Positions 45,206 to 56,959 are shown, counted from the first letter of the stretch. The stretch: DNA of 64,000 nt from Lysobacteraceae bacterium SCN 69-320 (GCA_001725155.1 MEFP01000006.1:1-64000); one strand, 5' to 3'. Numbers and translations: made by a program. The notes: generated by a model not told the origin, from the letters alone.

Positions 45206-48052
45206 TTACTCCGAGGCGTGATCAGTGCCGATCGGCGCGACCAGCGCCTGCTCGACCAGGGCCGCCTGTTCGGCGACGTGGGTGTTGTGATGGCCGCAGG
45301 CCGGTGCCGGCGAGCGCGCGCGGCCGGCATAGCTGAGGCTGTGCTCCGCGCCGAGGCAGGCGCGCAGGTGGTGCTGGATCTGGTACCAGGCGCCCTGGTT
45401 CATCGGTTCTTCCTGGCACCAGACGACTTCCTTGGCCGTCGCGTACTTCGCGATCTCGGCCTTGACCTCGCTGCGCGGGAACGGATAGAGCTGCTCGACG
45501 CGCACGATCGCGACGTCGCCGATGCCGCGCTTCTCGCACTCGTCGACGAGATCGAAATAGACCTTGCCCGAGCACAGCACGACGCGGCGCACGGCCTGGC
45601 CGGCCTTGGCGGTGGAGTCGCCGATGACGAGCTGGAAGCGGCCGCCGGACAGATCCTCGAGCGAAGACACGGCGAGCTTGTGGCGCAGCAGCGACTTCGG
45701 CGTCATGACGACGAGCGGCTTGCGGCAGTCGCGCACGAGCTGGCGGCGGATCATGTGGAAGGCCTGCGCCGGCGTCGTCGGCACGCAGACCTGCATGTTG
45801 TTCAGCGCGCACAGCTGCAGGAAGCGCTCCAGGCGCGCCGACGAATGCTCCGGACCCTGGCCTTCGTAGCCGTGCGGCAGGAACAGCGCGAGGCTGGACA
45901 GGCGGCCCCACTTCGCTTCGCCGGAACTGATGAACTGGTCGATGACGACCTGGGCACCGTTGGCGAAGTCGCCGAACTGGCCTTCCCAGATCACCAGCGT
46001 GTTCGGCTCGGAAGTCGTGAAGCCGTACTCGAACGCCATGACAGCTTCTTCGCTGAGCACCGAGTCGATGACCTCGACATTGGCGCCGGCGCGCAGATGG
46101 GCCAGCGGCAGGTAGGTGCCATCGGTCTTCTGGTCGTGCAGTACCGCGTGGCGGTGGAAGAAGGTGCCGCGGCCGACGTCCTGGCCGACGACGCGCAGGT
46201 CGTGGCCTTCGGCGATCAGGGTCGCGTAGGCGAGATTCTCGGCGAAGCCCCAGTCCAGCGGCTGCTGGCCGGCGGCCATCTTCGCGCGGTCGTCGTAGAT
46301 CTTGGCCACGCGCGGATGCAGCACGAGGTCGGCCGGCAGGTTCAGCAGGCTCTGGCTCAGCGCGACGAGCTTGTCCTTGGCCACGCCGGTGTCGTACGGC
46401 GCGTCGAGACGGCCGTCGATGAACTTGGACCAGTCCAGCGCGTAGGGATCCTTGAAGTCCGGATCGAGCTCGGCTACCGGCTGACCGGCTTCGAGCTTCC
46501 TGCGATAGCCCTCGACCAGCGCCTGCGCGTCGCCGTCCCGGATGACGCCCGCGGCCAGCAGCTTCTGCGCGTACAGCTCGCGCGGGGTCTGGCGCGCGCG
46601 GATGATCTGGTACATGACCGGCTGGGTCGCGGCCGGCTCGTCGGCTTCGTTATGGCCGTGGCGGCGGTAGCAGACCAGGTCGATGACGACGTCGCGCTTG
46701 AACTTCTGGCGGTAGTCGAAGGCCAGCCGCGCGACGAACAGCACGGCTTCGGGATCGTCGCCGTTCACGTGGAACACCGGTGCGTTGACCATCTTGGCCA
46801 CGTCGGTGCAGTAGTAAGTGCTGCGCGCGTCCTGCGGGTTGGACGTCGTGAAACCGACCTGGTTGTTGATGACGATGTGCACCGTGCCGCCGACCGCGAA
46901 ACCGCGCGCCTGCGACATGTTGAACAGTTCCATGACCACGCCCTGGCCGGCGAAGGCCGCGTCGCCGTGGATCAGCACCGGCATGACCTGGCCGCGTTCC
47001 GTGTCGCCGCGGCGCGTCTGCCGCGCGCGTACCGAACCGGCGACGACCGGGTCGACGATTTCCAGATGCGAGGGATTGAAGGCCAGGGCCAGATGCACCG
47101 TATGGCCGGTGGTCTTTATGTCGGCCGAGAAGCCCATGTGGTACTTCACGTCGCCGGAATGGGCCGGGTCGTCGGGATGGTCGAACTTGCCCTCGAACTC
47201 GGCGAACAGCTTCTGCGGCGCCTTGCCCAGGGTGTTGACGAGCACGTTCAGGCGGCCGCGGTGGGCCATGCCGATGACCATGTCCTTGACGCCGTCGGCG
47301 CCGCTCTGGCGCACGAGCTCGTCCACGAGCGGGATCAGGCTGTCGCCGCCTTCGAGCGAGAAGCGCTTCTGGCCGACGTACTTCGTGTGCAGGTAGCGCT
47401 CCAGGCCCTCGGCCGCGGTCAGGCGCTCGAGCACGCGGCGCTTGTCGTCGGTGCTGAGACCGAAGTTGCCGCCGGCTTTTTCGAGCTGCTCATGTACCCA
47501 GCGCCGCTGCACCGCGTCGCTGATGTGCATGAACTCGGTGCCGATCGTGGTGGCGTAGGTGGCCTTGAGCAGCGTGACGAGGTCGCGCAGCTTCAGGCGC
47601 TGAGGGCCGGCCAGGGAGCCGGTATTGAATTCGGTGTCGAGGTCGCCGTTGTCCAGGCCGTGGAAGCCGAGTTCCAGATCCGGCGCCGGCAGCTTCTCGG
47701 CCAGGTCCAGCGGGTCGAGCGCGGCGGCCAGATGGCCGCGCGAACGGTAGGCGGTCACGAGCTTGAGGACGGCGGCCTGCTTCTGCGCCTGGGCATCGTT
47801 GACCGGCGCGGCGACGGCGGCGGCGCGGTTGCCGAGCTTCTGCGCGGCGACGATGCGCGCGATTGCGTCGGAATGCGGCTGGTCGCCGCGGCCCTTGAAA
47901 CCGTCGAAGTACTGCCGCCACTCGGGTGAGACCGTCGTCGGATCGCGCAGCCACGATTCGTAGAGGTCTTCGATAAACGCGGCGTTGCCGCCGGATAGCT
48001 GGGAGGTTTCACGGAACAACTGGATCAGGTTCGCGCTCACGTCGGGGATCAC
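45206..48052 (-). CDS. sucA: 2-oxoglutarate dehydrogenase E1
   Basis: 948 residues. Thiamine-diphosphate decarboxylase of the TCA-cycle complex. The N-terminal segment ([20 protein letters not shown]) binds E2. [32 protein letters not shown] and the ThDP-binding [19 protein letters not shown] are all present, and the C-terminal half has [20 protein letters not shown]. First gene of the operon sucA-sucB-exported protein-lpdA. Confidence 0.98.
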   Translation of the reverse strand: MIPDVSANLIQLFRETSQLSGGNAAFIEDLYESWLRDPTTVSPEWRQYFDGFKGRGDQPHSDAIARIVAAQKLGNRAAAVAAPVNDAQAQKQAAVLKLVTAYRSRGHLAAALDPLDLAEKLPAPDLELGFHGLDNGDLDTEFNTGSLAGPQRLKLRDLVTLLKATYATTIGTEFMHISDAVQRRWVHEQLEKAGGNFGLSTDDKRRVLERLTAAEGLERYLHTKYVGQKRFSLEGGDSLIPLVDELVRQSGADGVKDMVIGMAHRGRLNVLVNTLGKAPQKLFAEFEGKFDHPDDPAHSGDVKYHMGFSADIKTTGHTVHLALAFNPSHLEIVDPVVAGSVRARQTRRGDTERGQVMPVLIHGDAAFAGQGVVMELFNMSQARGFAVGGTVHIVINNQVGFTTSNPQDARSTYYCTDVAKMVNAPVFHVNGDDPEAVLFVARLAFDYRQKFKRDVVIDLVCYRRHGHNEADEPAATQPVMYQIIRARQTPRELYAQKLLAAGVIRDGDAQALVEGYRRKLEAGQPVAELDPDFKDPYALDWSKFIDGRLDAPYDTGVAKDKLVALSQSLLNLPADLVLHPRVAKIYDDRAKMAAGQQPLDWGFAENLAYATLIAEGHDLRVVGQDVGRGTFFHRHAVLHDQKTDGTYLPLAHLRAGANVEVIDSVLSEEAVMAFEYGFTTSEPNTLVIWEGQFGDFANGAQVVIDQFISSGEAKWGRLSSLALFLPHGYEGQGPEHSSARLERFLQLCALNNMQVCVPTTPAQAFHMIRRQLVRDCRKPLVVMTPKSLLRHKLAVSSLEDLSGGRFQLVIGDSTAKAGQAVRRVVLCSGKVYFDLVDECEKRGIGDVAIVRVEQLYPFPRSEVKAEIAKYATAKEVVWCQEEPMNQGAWYQIQHHLRACLGAEHSLSYAGRARSPAPACGHHNTHVAEQAALVEQALVAPIGTDHASE

Positions 48053-48112
48053 CGGAGTGTGGTGCTGGCTGCACGTCGGAAGGGCTCGATCGGGCTCGAT
48101 CGAAACCCGCGG

Positions 48113-48143
48113 ATTATACGCTCATCGTGCTGCGGCGCGACAA
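48113..48143 (-). promoter_or_regulatory. candidate promoter of the sucA operon
   Basis: On the minus strand a perfect TATAAT (48113-48118) lies 61 bases upstream of the sucA ATG. The best -35 is TTGTCG (48138-48143) at a long 19-base spacing. Between it and the gene a 10-base unit, GGGCTCGATC, is repeated twice without a gap (48082-48101). Confidence 0.5.
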
Positions 48144-48202
48144 GGCGACGTTGGTCATAAGTGCGGAGATTTCGGCCGGTTTTCGCCGTTCGCGCAGGTT
48201 CG

Positions 48203-49165
48203 CTACAGGTGCAGTTCACGCAGGCCCGGCGGCGGCAGCGAACGCTCCCAGACCAGGTTGAAGTATTCGCGCAACTGGGCGTGGCGGCCCGGGGCGTAGG
48301 TTCGGGCCTCGCCCTCGAAGCGGCTGCCGAGCGGACGGAAGTAGTAGCCGCGCCGGTCGGTGATCAGGAACGCCGAGGCGTACTGCAGGTCTTCCTCGAC
48401 CTCCGGCGTGCGGAACTGGAACACGCTGGGCAGGCGATGGGCCAGATGGACCAGTCGGTGCCCGTCGGCGACGATCGCCGCCGGCGACTGCACGATCACG
48501 CGGATCAGCGTGCCGCGGCCGGCCGTAGCTATGCGCTTGAATTCCTCAAGCACGGCTTCCTGCTCGTACAGCGCCGGGTCGAGATCGCGCGTGTACAGAC
48601 AGAGCTCGCGCTTGGCTGCGCGCAGCAGTTCGAGCAGCGCGGCCGTGGCCTGCTCGCGGTTCTCGACGACGAAGGTCTGCGGTGGCGGCGTTTCTTCCAG
48701 CTGGCTGCCGGGGCGATAGCTCGCGTCCGGCGGCGCGAGTTCCAGGCGCATCATGCGGTGCGGAATGTCGCACTCGATGAATTCGTCGCCGTAGGGTTCG
48801 AAGCCGAAGCGCCGATAGAACGGAATCGCATAGCTCTGCGCGTGCATTTCCAGTGCCGGGCGGTGCAGCGCGCGCGCGCGTTCGATCAGGGTGTTCATGA
48901 TGGCGGCGCCGACGTGGCGGCCACGCCAGCTGTCGAGCACGGCCATGCGGCCGATCTTGTCGTCGGGCGTGAGCCGGCCCGTGCCGATCGGACGGCCGTC
49001 GTTGTCGCGCGCGATCACGTGGATGGAGCGCGCGTCGAGCTCGTCCCATTCCTCGGCCTCGGGGATGTTCTGGCCGAGGATGAACACCTCGGTGCGCACG
49101 AACTTCAGGTCGGCCTGGTCGACGGTCCAGTCGGCCGGCTCGACGCGGAAACGGTCCTCGATCAT
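48203..49165 (-). CDS. GNAT acetyltransferase with a C-terminal extra domain
   Basis: 320 residues. The N-terminal GNAT domain has the acetyl-CoA loop AVLDSWRGRHVGAAIM and SYAIPFYRRFGFEPYGDEF. The second half (FVVENREQATAALLELLRAA, VIVQSPAAIVADGHRLVHLA) resembles a phospholipase-D-like sheet without the catalytic HKD pair; its role is unknown. The ATG overlaps the roxA stop (ATGA), so the two are probably co-translated. Substrate unknown; a ribosomal or tRNA-related target is plausible only because of the partner. Confidence 0.82.
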   Translation of the reverse strand: MIEDRFRVEPADWTVDQADLKFVRTEVFILGQNIPEAEEWDELDARSIHVIARDNDGRPIGTGRLTPDDKIGRMAVLDSWRGRHVGAAIMNTLIERARALHRPALEMHAQSYAIPFYRRFGFEPYGDEFIECDIPHRMMRLELAPPDASYRPGSQLEETPPPQTFVVENREQATAALLELLRAAKRELCLYTRDLDPALYEQEAVLEEFKRIATAGRGTLIRVIVQSPAAIVADGHRLVHLAHRLPSVFQFRTPEVEEDLQYASAFLITDRRGYYFRPLGSRFEGEARTYAPGRHAQLREYFNLVWERSLPPPGLRELHL

Positions 49166-50355
49166 CGACGGCTCCGGCGTTGGGGACGGGTGAGCACGAG
49201 CTGCCCGGCCTGCAGCAGCGCCAGCAGCACGGCCTTGTCGGCCGCGCTCAGCGCGGCGACGTCGGCGGCGGCGATCTCGCGCTGCTCGCAGATCAGGCGG
49301 GCGAAAGCGGCGGAACAGATGTGGCTGCTCCCGGCGACATACAAGGCTGCGCCGCGCGCGCGACGCGACCAGGCCGTGCGCGCCCACGGGAAGCGCACGA
49401 TGCCGGCGCCCTTGGCCAGGGCCGCGTCGAGCTCGGCCGCGGTCGGCGCACGCGGCGGCGGCAGCGCAGTCTGCGCACTGCGGTAGGCGGTGATGTAGCG
49501 GCCGAACCAGTCGTGCAGCGCGGCATCGTCGAGTTCGCGCAGCCGCGCCACGGCATGGCCGACCCGCGCCAGCGCGGCCGCGTCGATCTCGTACGGATCC
49601 TTGGCCGGGGCCAGATCCGGATCGGTATAGCGGTCGTCTTCGGTCAGCGGCTCGACGAGGCTGTCGACGAGATCGCCGAGCATCTCGGCGATGGCCGGTG
49701 CGCGCATGCCGACCGACAGGGTCATGCAGTCGCCGATCGCCACGCCGTCGTGCGCCAGGCCGGGCGGCAGGTAGAGCACGTCGCCGGGCTCCAGCACCCA
49801 GTCGTGGGTCGGCGTGAACTCGGCCAGGATCTTCAGTTCGAGCTCGGGGCGGAACGCCTTGGGCGCCTGCGCATCGTCGCTGATGCGCCAGCGGCGCCGG
49901 CCCAGGCCCTGGATCAGGAACACGTCGTACTGGTCGACATGGGCGCCGACGCCGCCGCCGTCGACGGCATAGGAAATCATCACATCGTCGACGCGCCAGC
50001 GCGGCAGGAAGCGGAAGCGTTCCAGCAGCGCGGCGACGTCCATGTCCCATTTGTCGACGTCCTGCACGAGCAGGGTCCAGTGCGTCTTCGGCAGGGTCGA
50101 GAACACCGCTTCGTCGAGCGGTCCGGTGGCGACGTTCCAGCGTTCGCGGCGTGGGTCGCGCACGATCAGGCGCGCCAGGGCGGCTTCTTCGCAGGCCAGG
50201 CCGGCCAGGTCTTCGGGCGTGATCGGCAGCGGGAAGTCGGCCAGTGCGCCGCGGATCAGCAGCGGCCGCTTCTGCCAGTAGTCGCGCAGGAACGCCTGCG
50301 GGCTCATGCCCAGCGGCTGCGACGGCGTGGCGTGGACCTCGATGGCTGGAGACAT
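49162..50355 (-). CDS. roxA: ribosomal protein uL16 arginine hydroxylase (JmjC oxygenase)
   Basis: 397 residues, RoxA/YcfD family. The Fe(II) ligands of the cupin fold are visible: His139 and Asp141 in GAHVDQYDVFL and His202 in LPPGLAHDGVA. The N-terminal QKRPLLIRGALADFPLPI and a C-terminal winged-helix-like part are as in E. coli YcfD, which hydroxylates an arginine of ribosomal protein uL16. The start is the ATG at 50355. Coupled to the downstream acetyltransferase gene. Confidence 0.92.
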   Translation of the reverse strand: MSPAIEVHATPSQPLGMSPQAFLRDYWQKRPLLIRGALADFPLPITPEDLAGLACEEAALARLIVRDPRRERWNVATGPLDEAVFSTLPKTHWTLLVQDVDKWDMDVAALLERFRFLPRWRVDDVMISYAVDGGGVGAHVDQYDVFLIQGLGRRRWRISDDAQAPKAFRPELELKILAEFTPTHDWVLEPGDVLYLPPGLAHDGVAIGDCMTLSVGMRAPAIAEMLGDLVDSLVEPLTEDDRYTDPDLAPAKDPYEIDAAALARVGHAVARLRELDDAALHDWFGRYITAYRSAQTALPPPRAPTAAELDAALAKGAGIVRFPWARTAWSRRARGAALYVAGSSHICSAAFARLICEQREIAAADVAALSAADKAVLLALLQAGQLVLTRPQRRSRR

Positions 50356-50460
50356 GGCCGCAAACTCGTGCTGTGGGACAGAAACGTGCCGGGATCGCGC
50401 AGATTTCCGCGCTGCCGGCGTCAGGGCGCCGGCGCGGGCAGGCCGCGCCGGCGCCGTTGC

Positions 50461-51873
<1,413 letters not shown>

Positions 51874-51874
51874 C

Positions 51875-51880
51875 TATACT
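51875..51880 (+). promoter_or_regulatory. candidate -10 for fumC
   Basis: TATACT lies 39 bases before the fumC ATG in the purB/fumC divergent gap. No good -35 is visible. Confidence 0.35.
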
Positions 51881-51918
51881 GACCGGTCCCTTCCCGGTCC
51901 CTGCGAGCAGGAAACGCC

Positions 51919-53319
51919 ATGGCCGACTACCGCATCGAAAAAGACAGCATGGGCGAACTGCGCGTCCCGGCAGCCGCCCTGTACGGCGCCCAGACCCAGC
52001 GCGCCGTGCAGAATTTCCCGATTTCCGGCCTGCACCTGCCGCGCGGCTTCATCCGCGCCCTGGGGTTGATCAAGGCGGCCATGGCCGACGTCAATGCCGA
52101 TCTTGGACACCTCAAGCCTGGCCTGGCCAAGGCCATCCGCAAGGCAGCCGAGCGCGTCGCCGCCGGCGAGTTCGACGCGCAGTTTCCGATCGACGTGTTC
52201 CAGACCGGCTCGGGCACCTCGAGCAACATGAACGCGAACGAGGTCATCGCGAACCTGGCCAACCGCGAGCGCAAGCTCGGCGTGCATGCCAACGACCACG
52301 TCAACATGGGGCAGAGTTCCAACGACGTGATCCCGACCGCGATCCAGCTCGCCGCGCTGCTGCAGACGCGCGAGGAACTGCTGCCGGCGCTCAAGCACCT
52401 GCGCGGCACGATCCTGCGCCGGGCCAAATCGCTTGCGCGCGTGACCAAGACCGGCCGTACCCATCTGATGGATGCGATGCCGCTGACCTTCGGCCAGGAG
52501 TTCGAGGCCTGGGCCGCCCAGCTCGGTTCGGCCATGGAGCGCATCGAGGACAGTCTCAAGCGCCTGCGCCGGCTGCCGCTCGGCGGCACGGCCATCGGCA
52601 CCGGCATCAACGCCGACAAGCGTCAGGCAAAGCGTGCGGCCAGGCGCCTGTCGGAACTGGCCGGCACGCGACTGGAATCGGCGGCCAACCTGTTCGAAGG
52701 CATCGCCTCGCAGGACGCGGCGGTGGAACTGTCGGGCCAGCTCAATGCGCTGGCCTGCGCGCTGATGAAGATCGCCAACGATCTTCGCTGGATGAATTCC
52801 GGGCCGTTGGCCGGCCTCGGCGAGATCGAGCTGCCGGCACTGCAGCCCGGCTCCTCGATCATGCCGGGCAAGGTCAATCCGGTCATTCCCGAGGCCGTCG
52901 CCATGGTCTGCGCCCAGGTCATGGGCAGCCATGTCAGCGTCACGATCGCCGGGCAGAGTGGCAGCTTCCAGCTCAACGTCATGCTGCCGCTGGTCGCGCA
53001 CAACCTGTTGCAGTCCATCGGCCTGTTGGCCAACGCATCGCGCCAGCTGGCCGATGCGGCGATTGCCGGTCTGCGCGTGCGTGAGGACCGCGTGCAGGCC
53101 GCGCTGGCGCGCAATCCCATCCTCGTGACCGCGCTGAACCCGGTCGTCGGTTACGAGGCGGCGGCGGCGATGGCCAAGCAGGCCTACAAGGAAGGCCGGC
53201 CCATCCTCGACGTCGCGCGCGAACGCAGCGGCCTGTCCGAAGCCGAGCTCAGACGGCTGCTGGATCCGGCCGCGCTGACCCGCGGCGGCATCGGCGCCGG
53301 CAGCGCCGGCGGCGGCTGA
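51919..53319 (+). CDS. fumC: class II fumarate hydratase
   Basis: 466 residues. Iron-independent fumarase interconverting fumarate and malate. TGSGTSSNMNANEVIANLA, GRTHLMDAMPLTFGQEF and the signature GSSIMPGKVNPVIPE are present. The start is MADYRIEKDSMGELRVPA. A Gly/Ala-rich tail ends the protein. It belongs, with the suc genes, to the TCA cycle but is transcribed separately. Confidence 0.97.
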   Translation: MADYRIEKDSMGELRVPAAALYGAQTQRAVQNFPISGLHLPRGFIRALGLIKAAMADVNADLGHLKPGLAKAIRKAAERVAAGEFDAQFPIDVFQTGSGTSSNMNANEVIANLANRERKLGVHANDHVNMGQSSNDVIPTAIQLAALLQTREELLPALKHLRGTILRRAKSLARVTKTGRTHLMDAMPLTFGQEFEAWAAQLGSAMERIEDSLKRLRRLPLGGTAIGTGINADKRQAKRAARRLSELAGTRLESAANLFEGIASQDAAVELSGQLNALACALMKIANDLRWMNSGPLAGLGEIELPALQPGSSIMPGKVNPVIPEAVAMVCAQVMGSHVSVTIAGQSGSFQLNVMLPLVAHNLLQSIGLLANASRQLADAAIAGLRVREDRVQAALARNPILVTALNPVVGYEAAAAMAKQAYKEGRPILDVARERSGLSEAELRRLLDPAALTRGGIGAGSAGGG

Positions 53320-53451
53320 TCCGTGCGGCGGCGAACGTTGGGCCGTCATGGCGAACAGCACATGCCGGTTGCCGTCCCGGCGGCACAATGGCGCCGCCCT
53401 CCGTCCCGTTTTTATTTGCAGTTGCAGTAGTCGTCTTGTCTGGAGAATGAA

Positions 53452-54579
53452 ATGCTGAAACGTCTGGCCCTAGTCACCGCGCTGCTGGCCAGCAGCGCCT
53501 GGGCGCAACAGGAAATCTCGATCACGGCCAAGGACATCGAAACCGGCGCCGCCGACGCCAAGCTGGCCGAGATCGGCCGCCAGGCGGCTGCCAGCGGCAA
53601 GGAAGTCGTGATCAATGCGCCCAAGGAGTGGCATGGCTCGGTCGCGGCCAAGGTCAAGGCCGGCGGCGCCGCCGCGGTGAAGCTGAACGACAGTTTCTTC
53701 GAGAACGTCGTCGTGCGCGTGGCCGACAAGCCGAAGGCGGCTCCCGCTCCCGCCGCACCGGCACCCGCTGCCGCGCCGGCTCCGGCGCCCAAGCCGGTCG
53801 AAGCCGCCAAGCCGGTGGAAGCGCCGCGGCCGGCCGCCAAGCCGGTCGAGGCACCCGCCCCGGCACCTGCGCCGGCCCCGGTCGAGACCCCGCCGCCGGC
53901 TCCGGCTCCGGCTGCTGCACCGCCCCCGGCCTCTGCGCCGGCGCCAGCCCCGGCCGCGGCTCCGGCTCCGGTCGCGCCGCCGCCGGCCAAGCCGGCGGCG
54001 GCCGATACGTCGGCCACGATCAAGCAGCGTTTCGAGCAGAACCTCAACGGCGGCAAGCCGGCGAAGGGCGAACTCGAACAGACTCAGCTCGAAAAGGGCG
54101 ACGTGGTCTACATCGACGGCGACGTGCGCGCGGTGTCGCGCCGCAGCAGCCTCGGCACCGCGCTGTACTGGCTCACGGGTGAACTCAATCTGCAGCGCGC
54201 CGAGCTCAAGCCGCTGGCCGACAACCGCTACGAGGTCGTCAACAAGATCTCCGGCAGCGGCAACGTGTCGCTGCGCGGCGTCGCCGGCGAGGCGCAGGTC
54301 TTCACGGCCAGGGTGCCGGCCGACGGCGATGCCGAGCGCACCGACATGGAGAAGTCCTATGCGGAAGGCCGTCCGGTCGGCCGCAGCCTGCGCGTGGACC
54401 AGCTGGCCCAGGGCGACATGATCTACCTCGGCAAGACCTCGGCGCTGATCGTGCGTCGCGACGGCGGCCAGCTTGCGCGTTACTGGCTCGACGGCGAGCT
54501 GAATACCGGGCAGGTCGGCCTGCAGAAGGAAAAGGGCTCGACTGGCAAGTTCAAGGTGCTCAGCAACAATATCGAGTGA
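53452..54579 (+). CDS. exported protein with Pro/Ala-rich linker, unknown function
   Basis: 375 residues. Signal peptide MLKRLALVTALLASSAWAQQ. Residues ~20-92 look like an OmpA/secretin-type alpha-beta domain (KLAEIGRQAAASGKEVVINA, VKAGGAAAVKLNDSF). About 90 residues of Pro-Ala-Lys repeats follow (a rigid linker that could span peptidoglycan). The rest is an unrecognised beta-rich region with two similar halves (YWLTGELNLQRAELKPL and YWLDGELNTGQVGLQKE). Internal duplication is my reading of those two segments. A terminator follows. Confidence 0.72.
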   Translation: MLKRLALVTALLASSAWAQQEISITAKDIETGAADAKLAEIGRQAAASGKEVVINAPKEWHGSVAAKVKAGGAAAVKLNDSFFENVVVRVADKPKAAPAPAAPAPAAAPAPAPKPVEAAKPVEAPRPAAKPVEAPAPAPAPAPVETPPPAPAPAAAPPPASAPAPAPAAAPAPVAPPPAKPAAADTSATIKQRFEQNLNGGKPAKGELEQTQLEKGDVVYIDGDVRAVSRRSSLGTALYWLTGELNLQRAELKPLADNRYEVVNKISGSGNVSLRGVAGEAQVFTARVPADGDAERTDMEKSYAEGRPVGRSLRVDQLAQGDMIYLGKTSALIVRRDGGQLARYWLDGELNTGQVGLQKEKGSTGKFKVLSNNIE

Positions 54580-54614
54580 GCCTGGACGCCGGCGAGCCGG
54601 CGTCAGTCGCTGTC

Positions 54615-54643
54615 GAAAAGGCCGCCTTTCGGGCGGCCTTTTT
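54615..54643 (+). terminator. Rho-independent terminator
   Basis: AAAAGGCCGCC pairs with GGCGGCCTTTT around a short loop, with a T-run. Confidence 0.88.
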
Positions 54644-55081
54644 CGTGGGGCGTGCGGGCCGGTTCCCGGCGGCGGACGTCGCCGCGTGTTGCCCGAGGGT
54701 CTTTACAGCTGTGGCGAAGCGGGTGGTGGACATGGAGAAGGCGAGCGGTGCGGTTCCGAGGTCGGCGGATCGGTGACTGCGAGCACTCGCTGGACGTGCT
54801 CGTGCCGGCGCGAGGGTTGTGCGGGCGCCGAGGGTCGCGCCCGAACATGCTGCGCACCAATGACGCTGAGTCGTGGACTGCGCTTGCCTGGGACTGATCG
54901 CGTCAACCGCGACGGCGGCTATCGCGTCCTGCTCCATCGACCACGCCGATGTACCGCATGCAACGCCGGCAGCGAATCGGCTGGGCATCGCCGGGTCGAT
55001 TGCGCGGCGGTCGCGCGGTGCTCGTGCATGCAACGGCGGACGCCCCGGGGCGCTGGCGAACCCGGCGTGAAGGCCGGACAC
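54644..55081 (+). other. 438-base region without a recognisable gene
   Basis: Open frames exist on both strands but are short and show no family sequence; one runs through the terminator. The stretch is flanked by two similar GGCCGCC hairpins. I see no tRNA, repeat array or insertion sequence. Confidence 0.5.
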
Positions 55082-55109
55082 AAAAAAGGCCGCCCTGCGG
55101 CGGCCTTTC
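55082..55109 (-). terminator. terminator of the GntR/ABC operon
   Basis: On the minus strand AAAGGCCGCC pairs with GGCGGCCTTT around GCAG and runs into a T-run (A-run at 55082-55087 on the plus strand). It lies 24 bases after the permease stop. Confidence 0.85.
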
Positions 55110-55133
55110 TCGCACTTCCCTGCGCGGACACCT

Positions 55134-56105
55134 TCAGCTGTCGTCGCGCCAGCGGCGCAGCCAGATCGCGATGGCGATCATGCCGATGCCGGCGGCGGCG
55201 CCTATCCAGATGCTGGGGCCGGACAGCGGGCCGAGTATCGTGTTCATGTCGATCGCGTTGATCAGCACCTGCGGGCCGTCGACGTGGTCCATGCGGCGCT
55301 CCAGCGCGTCGAAGTCCATCCAGCTGCCGGGCAGCACGCTGAACAGCACACGCCCCACGATGTGCTGCCAGAACCAGTCGTTCGGTATGCGCAGGTTGGT
55401 CACCGCGTCGAAAATCGACACGCAGGTACCCGCAGCGATCGGCAGCAGGGTGGCCCAGAGGAAGGGCACGCGCCGGGCGAAGGCCGAGCAGAGCATGAGC
55501 CAGCCTATGCTCGGCAGCGCCCAGATCGCGTTCAGCGGAATCAGCATCGCGATCTTGCCGACGACGCTCAGCGGCGAGGCATTCGCCCAGACCAGCGTGA
55601 ACGGATTCATGCCGTAGAACGAGACGATGATGCTGAACAGGATCAGCAGGCCGACCATCAGCGCGAGCGCGGCAGCCAGGGCGAACAGCGGCGCGATCAC
55701 GGTCGCTGCGACGACCTTGGACAGCACGGTTTCCAGGTCCGATACCGGCAGCGACTTCCAGAACAGGATGCTGCGGTCGCGACGCTCGTCATAGAGCGAA
55801 CCGAGCAGATAGAAGAACGTGACGATCGCCAGAGTGATTGCGACCGGCGCGCCGGAGAAGAACAGGCCGACATTGAGGCCGGCGCCGATCTGCTGTTGCT
55901 GTTCCGGCGTCAGCGCAGCCGCCATGTCGCTGATGCGCACGCCGCCGATCAGCGCGCGGCCGTCCAGCGGCGCATGCGACAGACCCGTGACCACGCCGAT
56001 CGTGACCACCAGCAGCACCACGCCGGCGGCGATCAGCGGCGCCCAGAAGAAGCCGCCGCGGTTTTCCCAGTACTCGCGCTTGAGCAGCCAGGCGAAGGTG
56101 TTCAT
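55134..56105 (-). CDS. ABC-2 type transporter permease
   Basis: 323 residues with about six membrane segments (ending IWIGAAAGIGMIAIAIWLRRWR). The N-terminal cytoplasmic start MNTFAWLLKREYWENRGGFFW and YDERRDRSILFWKSLPVSD between helices are typical of ABC-2 permeases in YtrA-regulated operons, several of which respond to cell-wall-active antibiotics. The gene overlaps the ATPase gene by four bases (ATGA). Confidence 0.86.
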   Translation of the reverse strand: MNTFAWLLKREYWENRGGFFWAPLIAAGVVLLVVTIGVVTGLSHAPLDGRALIGGVRISDMAAALTPEQQQQIGAGLNVGLFFSGAPVAITLAIVTFFYLLGSLYDERRDRSILFWKSLPVSDLETVLSKVVAATVIAPLFALAAALALMVGLLILFSIIVSFYGMNPFTLVWANASPLSVVGKIAMLIPLNAIWALPSIGWLMLCSAFARRVPFLWATLLPIAAGTCVSIFDAVTNLRIPNDWFWQHIVGRVLFSVLPGSWMDFDALERRMDHVDGPQVLINAIDMNTILGPLSGPSIWIGAAAGIGMIAIAIWLRRWRDDS

Positions 56106-56959
56106 GCGTAGGTCCCTTTCATGGTGGCGACGAACAGGTCGGCGATGCTGGGCTGGCGGGTTTCGCCGAGTTCGGCCAGCCGCGGCTTGTCGTTGCCGTC
56201 GAACAGGAAGATGGATTTGCCGAAGATCTGCCGTTCGCCCAGCGGCTGCAGCGCACGCGCGGCGGCAGCCTTGTCCGGGTTGACCATGACTTCGGTGAAG
56301 CGCTCGGCGATGGCGTCCATGCTCGCGTCGAGCACGATCTTGCCGTCGCGGATGAACATCAGGTCGGTCAGGATGTGCTCGATTTCCTCGACCTGATGCG
56401 TCGTGATGACGATGGTCTTCTGCTCGTCGAAATAGTCGTTGAGCAGGCTCTGGTAGAACTCCTTGCGGTAGAGGATGTCCAGGCCCAGTGTCGGTTCGTC
56501 GAGCACGAGCAGGCGCGCGTCGATGGCCATGACCAGCGCCAGATGCAACTGCACGATCATGCCCTTGGACATTTCGCGTACGCGCATACGGGGCTTGAGC
56601 TTGGTGCGGGCGAGGAAGCGTTCGCATTTCTCGCGCGAGAAGCGCGGATGCACGCCTGCGACGAAGTCGATGGCCTCGCTGACACGCAGCCAGCGCGGCA
56701 GCACGGCGACGTCGGCGATGAAGCAGACCTGCTGCATGAGCTCGTGGCGCTGCTTGCGCGGGTCCATGCCGAGTACCGACAGTTCGCCCTGGAAGTCGGT
56801 CAGGCCGAGGATGGCCTTGAGCGCGGTGGTCTTGCCGGCGCCGTTGGGGCCGATCAGGCCGACGATGCGGCCGGCCTCGATCGTGAAGCTGACATCGTCC
56901 AGCGCCGCGGTCGTGCCGAAACGCTTGCTCAGATTGCGTGCCTGTACCACGGCGCTCAT
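56102..56959 (-). CDS. ABC transporter ATP-binding protein
   Basis: 285 residues from ATG 56959 (MSAVVQARNLSKRFG). Walker A GPNGAGKTT, Walker B LLVLDEPTLGLD, switch His in ITTHQ. The signature is EMSKGMIVQLHLA, the SKGM variant seen in YtrB-type ATPases, rather than LSGGQ. Its start overlaps the GntR stop (ATGA). Pairs with the downstream permease. Confidence 0.93.
   Translation of the reverse strand: MSAVVQARNLSKRFGTTAALDDVSFTIEAGRIVGLIGPNGAGKTTALKAILGLTDFQGELSVLGMDPRKQRHELMQQVCFIADVAVLPRWLRVSEAIDFVAGVHPRFSREKCERFLARTKLKPRMRVREMSKGMIVQLHLALVMAIDARLLVLDEPTLGLDILYRKEFYQSLLNDYFDEQKTIVITTHQVEEIEHILTDLMFIRDGKIVLDASMDAIAERFTEVMVNPDKAAAARALQPLGERQIFGKSIFLFDGNDKPRLAELGETRQPSIADLFVATMKGTYA

Noticed and set aside
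53742-54000. Pro/Ala repeat region as a DNA repeat element
   Set aside because: The repetition is at the protein level, in one frame of a real gene; codons vary, so it is a linker rather than a mobile repeat.
54560-55081. 173-codon minus-strand frame in the gap after the Pro/Ala-rich gene
   Set aside because: Runs through a clear terminator, has Ala/Arg/Ser-rich sequence and no motif.
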